From Salinisphaera sp. G21_0 (GTDB taxonomy: Bacteria; Pseudomonadota; Gammaproteobacteria; Pseudomonadales; Endozoicomonadaceae): a stretch of 64,000 nucleotides of DNA. A model generated the notes under the pieces. The model worked only from the letters and a program-made list of their open reading frames with translations, ran no database searches and was not told where the DNA came from. Position numbers and translations under genes: made by a program. Positions 58,302 through 64,000 of the stretch are shown piece by piece (positions within the stretch are counted from its first letter, which is position 1; each line of letters starts with the position of its first letter). The stretch lies in NCBI RefSeq assembly GCF_017744115.1, contig NZ_JAGHQW010000033.1:1-64000 (forward strand), in the 5' to 3' direction.

Positions 58302-58670
58302 ATGTTATTAAAAATTATTCGTAATGTATTAGGCTACGGTATTGCGGCAGCAGATAAGCTGACCCGCCCGAAAGCGATGGCACGTTCACCGGAGCAGCAG
58401 GCCCGGGTGAATGCACAGACAGCCAATATGACGCTCTACCAGTTCACGGCCTGCCCTTTCTGTATCAAAACCCGCAGGGCCATTCACATACTTGGCCTGA
58501 ACATCCAGACCATGGATGCCATGAACGATACTCAGGCCCGTAATGAGCTGCAACAGATGGGCGGCAAGGTTCAGGTACCCTGCTTACGTATCCAGGAAGC
58601 GGGCAAAGACGATATCTGGATGTATGAGTCCGGCGATATTATCCAATATCTGCAAAAGAGCTTTGGCTAA
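58302..58670 (+). CDS. Glutaredoxin-family protein with N-terminal extension
   Basis: A 122-residue protein. The glutaredoxin fold covers residues 43-122 (MTLYQFTACPFCIKTRRAIH) with active-site CPFC and the cis-Pro loop VQVPCLRI. The first 42 residues (MLLKIIRNVLGYGIAAADKL) include a possible amphipathic or membrane-associating helix. It would reduce disulfides with glutathione, served by the reductase at 21555. It is followed after 7 bp by radD. Confidence 0.88.
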   Translation: MLLKIIRNVLGYGIAAADKLTRPKAMARSPEQQARVNAQTANMTLYQFTACPFCIKTRRAIHILGLNIQTMDAMNDTQARNELQQMGGKVQVPCLRIQEAGKDDIWMYESGDIIQYLQKSFG

Positions 58671-58677
58671 TCACGAA

Positions 58678-60474
58678 ATGGTCTACCAGCTCCGCCCCTA
58701 TCAAAAAGATGCCGTTCACAGTGTGATACGGCATTTTCGCAAATCCAATGACCCGGCCCTGCTGGTGCTGCCCACAGGTGCTGGCAAGAGCCTGGTTATC
58801 TCCGAGCTGGCCCGTATTGCCCGTGGCCGCGTTCTGGTTCTGGCCCATGTGAAAGAATTGGTGGAGCAGAACCACGGCAAATACCAAAGCTATGGATTGC
58901 AAGCCTCCATCTTCAGTGCCGGACTTGGCCAGAAAGAAGCCTCTGAACAGGTGATATTTGGCAGTGTGCAAAGTGTTGTCAGAAATCTTGAACAGTTTCA
59001 GAACGCACCGGGTCAGAAAGCATTTACCCTGCTGGTTATTGATGAGTGTCACCGGGTATCCATGGAGAAAACCTCCAGTTACCACAAGGTCATTGAACAC
59101 TTTAAACGTCTGAATCCAAACCTTAAGGTTCTCGGTCTGACAGCAACCCCCTATCGCCTGGGGATGGGCTGGCTGTACCAGTATTATCAAAGCGCTGAAA
59201 ACAAGGGGTCGGTCAGAACTGAAGAGCCTCGCTTTTTCAAAGAGTGCCTGTTTGAGCTGCCACTGTCTTACATGGTTGATAATGGTTATCTCACGACACC
59301 CGAGGTGGTTGATGCCCCCATTGTTTTCTACGACTTCAGCCAACTATCCCGGGATAGCTTTGGACGTTATGGCGAACAGGAACTGAATCAGCTATTGAAA
59401 GGAAAAACCCGGGCCACCCGGGAAATCATCAATCAGGTAAAAAAAGAAGCCGCTACCCGTAAAGGTGTCATGGTGTTTGCCTCAACAGTAGACCATGCCC
59501 GTGAGATTATGGGTTACCTGCCAGACGATGAGAGCGCCCTGATTATTGGCGATACGCCCGCAAAAGAGCGGGACCGCCTGATTGCCGCGTTCAAACAGCA
59601 GCAGCTTAAATTCCTGGTGAATGTGTCAGTGCTCACCACCGGTTTTGATGCACCCCATGTAGACCTGATTGCCATACTGCGGCCAACAGAGTCCGTTAGC
59701 CTTTATCAGCAGATAGCTGGCCGTGGGCTGCGCCTGACACCGGACAAAAAAGAGTGCCTGATTATTGATTATGCGGGCAACCGCTTCAGTTTATACAGCC
59801 CGGAAGTGGGCGAACCCAAACCGGATTCCAAAGCGGTGCCCGTCACGGTTCCCTGTCCTGCCTGTGGCCATGAGAATCATTTCTGGGGAGTGGTCGATAG
59901 CGATGGCGATCTGGTTGAACACTATGGTCGACGCTGTCAGGGCTTTGCAACGTTTTTGGCTGACAACGGCAGCGAAGTGAAAGAACAATGTGAGTTCCGC
60001 TACCGCTTTAAAGAGTGTGACCAGTGCGGTGCTGAAAACGATATAGCCGCCAGAAAGTGTCACAGTTGCCAGAACGGGCTGGTCGACCCGGATAAAAAGC
60101 TTCGAGAAGCTCTGAACCTGAAAAACTGCCTGGTGATTCGCTGCTCTGGCATGGAAATGAGTGCGGATAAAGACGCTCAGGGCAAACAGCGCATCAGGAT
60201 CACTTACCACGATGAAGATGGTGCCGAAGTCAATGAGTTCTTCAGGCTGGATACTCCCTCTCAGCAAGGTGCGTTCTATCATCATTTTGGTAAGCATGCC
60301 CTGATTAATCGTGCTGAGTCATTCAGGGCGTCAACGGTGGATAATGTTATCCACAGCCGCAAGAAATTTCGCAAACCTGACTTTGTGATAGCGCAGAAGG
60401 AAAAACATTACTGGAAAATCATTGATAAGCTGTTCGACTACGATGGCAAATACCGCAAGGCCGAAGCGCTCTGA
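58678..60474 (+). CDS. radD: DEAD/DEAH-box helicase RadD (YejH)
   Basis: A 598-residue superfamily 2 helicase involved in recombination and double-strand-break repair. ATG 58678 (MVYQLRPYQKDAVHSVIRHF) is the right start; frames extending upstream run into the glutaredoxin gene. Motifs: LPTGAGKSLVIS (Walker A), VIDECHRVS (DECH), GLTATPYRLG (III), LTTGFDAPHVDL (V), QQIAGRGLRLTPD (VI), then zinc-binding CPACGHE, and CDQCGAE with KCHSCQ. E. coli RadD is 586 residues with the same tail. Its stop overlaps the next start as TGATG. Confidence 0.93.
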   Translation: MVYQLRPYQKDAVHSVIRHFRKSNDPALLVLPTGAGKSLVISELARIARGRVLVLAHVKELVEQNHGKYQSYGLQASIFSAGLGQKEASEQVIFGSVQSVVRNLEQFQNAPGQKAFTLLVIDECHRVSMEKTSSYHKVIEHFKRLNPNLKVLGLTATPYRLGMGWLYQYYQSAENKGSVRTEEPRFFKECLFELPLSYMVDNGYLTTPEVVDAPIVFYDFSQLSRDSFGRYGEQELNQLLKGKTRATREIINQVKKEAATRKGVMVFASTVDHAREIMGYLPDDESALIIGDTPAKERDRLIAAFKQQQLKFLVNVSVLTTGFDAPHVDLIAILRPTESVSLYQQIAGRGLRLTPDKKECLIIDYAGNRFSLYSPEVGEPKPDSKAVPVTVPCPACGHENHFWGVVDSDGDLVEHYGRRCQGFATFLADNGSEVKEQCEFRYRFKECDQCGAENDIAARKCHSCQNGLVDPDKKLREALNLKNCLVIRCSGMEMSADKDAQGKQRIRITYHDEDGAEVNEFFRLDTPSQQGAFYHHFGKHALINRAESFRASTVDNVIHSRKKFRKPDFVIAQKEKHYWKIIDKLFDYDGKYRKAEAL

Positions 60475-60986
60475 TGCACGTCACTTATCACATAACCGGG
60501 AAAACCCAGAACCGCATCAACCAGTTGATGATTAAATACAGTCCGAAGCATACGCTGTTGATCTGGGTTGCCTCACTGGCCTGTTTACTGATGCCACTGC
60601 TGGTCTTTCGGAACAGCCTGAGCAACATTCTGCTTTCCGGACTCTTTGGCTCTGCCTTAATTACTTTCCTGATACTGAATCTCGGCCTCAGGTATGCCGT
60701 GCATAAACGCTTTGGTCTTCATTACCAGCCGGACCTTGGCCTGGAAACCCGCACTCTGTGCCTTGAGGAACATGGCATCAGCATCCGTTCATCATTACTG
60801 AAACCGGCTTTTCGCCCCTACAAGCAGGTAAAGACGATCACGGTAGAAGACAATATTATTGTCATCGCAGGAAAAAGCGGCTGGCTGGAGATGATCCCAC
60901 GGGATCAGGTGACAGAAGGCAACTGTGGTTTATTGCTGGATACGCTCTGCCAAAGAGCCGGAAAAAAAATAAAAAGTTCCAGCTGA
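60474..60986 (+). CDS. YcxB-like two-span membrane protein
   Basis: A 170-residue protein starting at the ATG that overlaps the radD stop (TGATG), so translation is coupled. Two adjacent hydrophobic helices at about residues 27-47 and 52-72 (LLIWVASLACLLMPLLVF and NILLSGLFGSALITFLIL) are followed by a soluble part with LCLEEHGISIRSSLLKPAFR and WLEMIPRDQ, the order of the YcxB-like domain family. Function unknown; co-expression with RadD is clear from the overlap. Confidence 0.6.
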   Translation: MHVTYHITGKTQNRINQLMIKYSPKHTLLIWVASLACLLMPLLVFRNSLSNILLSGLFGSALITFLILNLGLRYAVHKRFGLHYQPDLGLETRTLCLEEHGISIRSSLLKPAFRPYKQVKTITVEDNIIVIAGKSGWLEMIPRDQVTEGNCGLLLDTLCQRAGKKIKSSS

Positions 60987-61043
60987 GGCAATAAAAATAA
61001 TCTAAAATTTTATCCGGTAAACAGCACCACGGTTTGAATAGCG

Positions 61044-61394
61044 ATGTGCAAGCTCCCCGTTATTACTCTGTTATTGGTTACCTTATTATCTGCCTGCATC
61101 ACAGAAAATTCTGTACATGGCAATAAATATGCTGACAAAAAGAGTGCCAGCGGCTGGCTGGAAATACCACCAAACCCTGAGATGCTGAACATGGCAAAAT
61201 TTGCGGCCAGGGACTTACAAAACGACTCGGTACTGAAAGTAACAGAAGCAAAACGCCAGAATATCCTCGGTACCTGTTATATGCTTGCTTTTCAAATGAG
61301 CAGTGGTACACAGTGGCAAGCGGAACTTTACCAAGACCCTTACGGTAAACTGACTCTGCTTGAATTGTTTAACCCATTGCCCGCAAGAAAATGA
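61044..61394 (+). CDS. Cystatin-like lipoprotein
   Basis: A 116-residue protein with a lipoprotein signal (MCKLPVITLLLVTLLSAC, lipobox LSAC). The mature part reads like a cystatin: SGWLEIPPNPEMLNMAKFAA matches the N-terminal Gly and long helix; RQNILGTCYMLAFQMSSGTQ has Q-x-I-x-G in place of the inhibitor loop Q-x-V-x-G, followed by the beta strand; PYGKLTLLELFN lies where the C-terminal Pro-Trp loop is expected, with Tyr for Trp. Cystatins inhibit papain-like cysteine proteases; a membrane-anchored copy could protect the cell or act on host proteases. Its last 55 bases overlap the convergent GATase gene. Confidence 0.65.
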   Translation: MCKLPVITLLLVTLLSACITENSVHGNKYADKKSASGWLEIPPNPEMLNMAKFAARDLQNDSVLKVTEAKRQNILGTCYMLAFQMSSGTQWQAELYQDPYGKLTLLELFNPLPARK

Positions 61395-62083
61395 ACGATA
61401 GCCTCGCCTGCCCGGGCCCGGTCATCAGGCAATCCAACCGCTCCCAACGCCTTATCAATTAATCGATCACCCACCATGGTGCGCAGCCTATCGCACACAT
61501 CCATAAAAAATCCGTCGACAAATTCAGGATGCGCCTGCCAGGTCAGGATAGAAGACCCCCGTCGAGTAATGGCGTTCACGCAGAAATCCGAGGTTGCCAG
61601 CACGGCAAAGCCCGGTGCCACCTGGTCCACCTGATCCTGGTGCACAGCCAGAACACGAATAATGCTACCGGACGTAAACCCCCCGAAATCACACAGCGCT
61701 TTCACCGGATAAGCACCTAACCCCCATCCTCCGGGAAACTTACGAACACGGCCTCCCAGGGACTGATGAATAATCTGATGACCAAAACAGATGCCCACCA
61801 GCAATGCATCACTCCTGGCAAGGTCGATAATCAACAGCCTGAGTTTCAGAATCCACGGCTCTGAATCATAAGCAGAAGACTTGCTGCCACTGATAATCCA
61901 CGCGTCACATTGGTCAACTGAGGATGGAAAGCTGCCTTGATAACAGCGCCAGACAGAATACTGCCACTGACCGGGCATCACCCGGTCAACCATCATTTTG
62001 TAATCATTATCAAAGGTGCCAAAACGCTTAATAGAGTCTGGATGATGTTCATCGCACAATAAAATACCCAGTCGCCTGTTCAA
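61340..62083 (-). CDS. Class I glutamine amidotransferase
   Basis: A 247-residue GATase1 of the GMP-synthase-like type. The nucleophile elbow is GICFGHQIIHQSLGG (Cys about residue 97), the catalytic His-x-Glu is WQAHPEF, and an oxyanion strand precedes them (WIISGSKSSAYDSEPWI). It would release ammonia from glutamine or hydrolyse gamma-glutamyl compounds. Start TTG 62083 has GGAAG about 9 bases upstream; no ATG is suitably placed. Its 3' end overlaps the cystatin gene tail to tail. Confidence 0.85.
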   Translation of the reverse strand: MNRRLGILLCDEHHPDSIKRFGTFDNDYKMMVDRVMPGQWQYSVWRCYQGSFPSSVDQCDAWIISGSKSSAYDSEPWILKLRLLIIDLARSDALLVGICFGHQIIHQSLGGRVRKFPGGWGLGAYPVKALCDFGGFTSGSIIRVLAVHQDQVDQVAPGFAVLATSDFCVNAITRRGSSILTWQAHPEFVDGFFMDVCDRLRTMVGDRLIDKALGAVGLPDDRARAGEAIVHFLAGNGLNNSSRVSLP

Positions 62084-62293
62084 TGCCAGCTTCCCCGAAA
62101 CCTGTCTTCTGCATTAGTACAGTCTATATCGACAAGAAGCGCATTGAGGATACAGACCAAAGCGAACCTCTCAGAGCCTGCTGTACAAGAACCCCATGGT
62201 TCCCTCTACAGCCTCACAAAGCTGATATCCGTAACCTCACGCCGAGGCCATAACAAGCTTGAACAAATAATTAAATTTTTTTTCATCCAGAAC

Positions 62294-62340
62294 TTGCGTT
62301 ATCCACACACCCAACATTATAATGAGAATCGTTATCATTA
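62294..62340 (+). promoter_or_regulatory. Fur box overlapping a sigma-70 promoter
   Basis: TTGCGT (62294-62299) and TATAAT (62318-62323) are 18 bp apart, a good sigma-70 promoter. From 62318 the bases TATAATGAGAATCGTTATC closely follow the Fur consensus (GATAATGATAATCATTATC), with CATTA continuing the palindrome. Iron-loaded Fur would cover the -10 element and start site. The first gene downstream is 320 bp away, behind a terminator. Confidence 0.75.
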
Positions 62341-62525
62341 AGATTAAAGATGTTACATATCGGCTCAACCTGACTCTCCCCAAGCCTTTGTTGAGCCACC
62401 CAAGCACTTAACCCGCTGACTTATGGAGGGACTGCCATCGAACGAAATTTCAGACCTGACTAACTGGCAAATGCCAGTGATTCGCAAATCCTCATCTTTA
62501 GGGCCTGAATTTCAGGCCTTTTTTT
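62331..62525 (+). ncRNA. Candidate Fur-regulated small RNA
   Basis: A predicted transcript of about 195 nt between the Fur-controlled promoter and an intrinsic terminator, with no credible ORF. Hairpin 1 has arms GGCTCAAC (62362-62369) and GTTGAGCC (62390-62397) with a 20-nt pyrimidine-rich loop (CTGACTCTCCCCAAGCCTTT) suited to pairing with Shine-Dalgarno sequences. Hairpin 2 has arms ACTGGCA/TGCCAGT (62463-62478). Hairpin 3 is the terminator. Promoter, terminator and Fur site together suggest a RyhB/PrrF-type iron-sparing RNA; sequence similarity to those RNAs is not claimed. Confidence 0.6.
62500..62525 (+). terminator. Intrinsic terminator of the small RNA
   Basis: Arms GGCCTGAA (62502-62509) and TTCAGGCC (62511-62518) with flanking pairs, followed by seven T (62519-62525). 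It separates the small RNA from the glutathione peroxidase gene. Confidence 0.9.
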
Positions 62526-62665
62526 GTTGTTTCTTGATCCGATCCTGTCCATTATTGATAAGCTGAAAAATTGCGTGTTAAGTATGCAGCAAGATATTGG
62601 CTATCAGGCACCTTTCGGATGGCAACCCTGCTGCGTTGGTCTAATCAGAAAAAGAGCCGCTACCG

Positions 62666-63151
62666 ATGGAACTACAGAAGTACAAAATGCCCTTGCTTGG
62701 CGGGGAAATGAAAGAACTCGCTGACTATGAGAACAAGGTCGTTTTAATCGTCAATACTGCCAGTAAATGTGGCTTCACTCCCCAATACCAAACCCTTGAA
62801 GAGCTATACAACAAATACAAGGATCAGGGGCTGGTCATCCTGGGCTTCCCCTGTAATCAATTTGGTCGTCAGGAACCCGGAGACAGCGAAGAGATTGGTG
62901 CTTTCTGTCAGAAGAACTACGGGGTTACCTTCCCGATGTTTGAGAAAATTGAGGTGAATGGTGATCATGCCGCGCCACTCTATAAAGATTTAAAATCCGA
63001 AGCGCCCGGACTGCTGGGTACTCAGAAGATAAAATGGAACTTTACCAAGTTCCTGATCGGTCGTAAGGGCGAGATCATTGACCGCTATGCCCCCACCACC
63101 AAACCGGAAGATATCGAAGAAGACATCTGCAAAGCATTAAGAGAGAGCTGA
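62666..63151 (+). CDS. Glutathione peroxidase-family protein
   Basis: A 161-residue thiol peroxidase of the BtuE/Gpx family that reduces peroxides using glutathione or thioredoxin. Catalytic residues: Cys in [19 protein letters not shown], Gln in [13 protein letters not shown] and Trp-Asn in [16 protein letters not shown]. Cysteine replaces selenocysteine as usual in bacteria, and further Cys residues (FPCNQ and FCQKNYG) could serve as the resolving thiol. Start ATG 62666 with an AAAAGAG-like site. It sits directly downstream of the Fur-controlled small RNA but behind its terminator. Confidence 0.92.
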   Translation: MELQKYKMPLLGGEMKELADYENKVVLIVNTASKCGFTPQYQTLEELYNKYKDQGLVILGFPCNQFGRQEPGDSEEIGAFCQKNYGVTFPMFEKIEVNGDHAAPLYKDLKSEAPGLLGTQKIKWNFTKFLIGRKGEIIDRYAPTTKPEDIEEDICKALRES

Positions 63152-63197
63152 GCAAGCCGACAAACTAAGAGTCTCAACAACCTGACACTCTTATACC

Positions 63198-64000
63198 GTG
63201 GATATTAACAAAGCACTCTCACTGCTGGCTGATCGTAACGGTTCAGAACTGTTTCTGACGGTCGGCTACCCCCCCTGTTTGAAAATCAATGACCAATTGG
63301 TACCGATAGCCAAGACTTCGCTGGCCAGCGAGCAGGCCCACCATATTTTTGCCACCATGATGGGCGAAGAGCGCTTTAGAGAATTCTGTGAGACCCGTGA
63401 AAGTAATTACGCGATACAGAACCCGGAGTCCGGTCGTTTTCGTATCAGTGCGTTCTTCCAACGAGGGGAACCCGGAATGGTGATCCGGCGCATTCACCAT
63501 GATATTCCTTCCCCCCGGGAGCTTGGCCTGCCGGATGTTTTTTGCGACCTGATTCTTCAGGAGAGAGGTTTAATCCTGATTACCGGGCCTGCAGGTGCCG
63601 GTAAAACAACCGCGATGGCATCACTGGTGAACCATCGCAACACTACGGGTAAAGGGCATATCATCACCATTGAAGACCCTGTTGAATTTATCCACAGCCA
63701 TAAACAATGCATCGTCACCCAGCGAGAAGTTGGACTGGACACCCAATCTTATGAAGAAGGTCTGTCGAACGCCCTGCGTCAGGCACCCGACCTGGTGGTG
63801 ATTGGCGAGATCCGCACCCCCGAGGTGATGAGGCATACCATTGAATTTGTGCAAACGGGTCACCTCTGTATTGCAACCCTGCATGCCAATACGGCCTATC
63901 AGGCGCTGGAACGCATCATTCACTTTTTCCCCCGGGAGCAACACGAAGAGGTTCTTCTGGATTTATCACTGAGCTTGCAGGGGATCCTGGGGCAACAGCT
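63198..64000 (+). CDS. pilU: PilT/PilU-family type IV pilus retraction ATPase (3' end outside window)
   Basis: The frame from GTG 63198 stays open to the window edge (267 codons). It reads MDINKALSLLADRNGSELFL then TVGYPPCLKINDQLV, the PilU-type N-terminal PAS-like region. Walker A is ILITGPAGAGKTTAMAS, the Asp box HIITIEDPVEFIH, Walker B APDLVVIGEIRTPEVM and the His box CIATLHANTAYQAL. It powers pilus retraction at the inner face of the inner membrane. The N-terminal wording fits PilU better than PilT, but no neighbour confirms this. No clear Shine-Dalgarno; start assigned by homology. Confidence 0.82.
   Translation, partial: MDINKALSLLADRNGSELFLTVGYPPCLKINDQLVPIAKTSLASEQAHHIFATMMGEERFREFCETRESNYAIQNPESGRFRISAFFQRGEPGMVIRRIHHDIPSPRELGLPDVFCDLILQERGLILITGPAGAGKTTAMASLVNHRNTTGKGHIITIEDPVEFIHSHKQCIVTQREVGLDTQSYEEGLSNALRQAPDLVVIGEIRTPEVMRHTIEFVQTGHLCIATLHANTAYQALERIIHFFPREQHEEVLLDLSLSLQGILGQQ

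Overview
The window reads as a chromosomal segment of a marine, animal-associated gammaproteobacterium, most likely an Endozoicomonas-like member of the Oceanospirillales. This rests on the mix of ordinary gammaproteobacterial housekeeping genes (large PstC/PstA permeases, LapB-type type I secretion, RadD, PilT/PilU ATPase) with expanded eukaryote-like families. It is inference, because there is no rRNA or marker gene here to settle it.

Layout. (1) 1-19060: three tandem, same-strand, highly similar genes for giant (about 2184 residue) proteins. Each has two dynein/midasin-like AAA+ modules followed by a transglutaminase-like Cys/His/Asp domain. The first is cut by the window edge, the second is intact, and the third carries one extra C in a C9 run plus one in-frame TAG. 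(2) 19161-21554: a PIN toxin/excisionase-like antitoxin pair and 1.3 kb of decayed sequence. (3) 21555-27722: glutathione reductase, a SnoaL-like protein, NAD-malic enzyme and an EamA transporter. Their three spacers hold the main discovery, three members of one regulatory RNA family. (4) 27959-36628: a zinc/cadmium module (ArsR sensor, ZntA), a pentapeptide-repeat protein and a type I secretion ABC/HlyD pair. (5) 36861-45673: the pst-phoU phosphate locus with Pho boxes before pstC and pstS and an antiporter gene wedged between them. (6) 45927-55823: a VapBC pair and four tandem F-box/WD40-like proteins, which look like host-directed effectors. (7) 56078-64000: TRAP permeases, glutaredoxin, RadD, a YcxB-like protein, a cystatin-like lipoprotein, a GATase, a probable Fur-regulated small RNA, glutathione peroxidase and the start of a PilU-like ATPase.

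Main discovery. Three intergenic elements (about 23.05-23.47, 23.99-24.42 and 26.37-26.82 kb) share one architecture. Each has a TGTTAC/GTAACA inverted pair 41-42 bp apart (start to start) placed 90, 90 and 100 bp before a sigma-54-type core, TGGCACA-N4-TTGTAT. The core is followed by a transcript of about 255-280 nt rich in ARN triplet runs (AAC/AAT/AAA) of the kind bound by the Hfq distal face. Each ends with a 15-17 bp long-range stem whose central pairs covary among the copies, then a U-rich tract. The design matches the CbrB/sigma-54-driven CrcZ/CrcY RNAs of Pseudomonas, which titrate Hfq-Crc in carbon catabolite repression. A multi-copy family outside Pseudomonas would be new to my knowledge.

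A second small RNA candidate (62331-62525) has a promoter overlapping a Fur box, three hairpins, a C-rich loop and a strong intrinsic terminator, suggesting a RyhB/PrrF-type iron-responsive RNA. The F-box array also records its own history: a dctQ 5' scar lies behind copy 1, a copy of the pstS promoter lies before copy 3, and an identically placed leader element precedes copies 1, 3 and 4.
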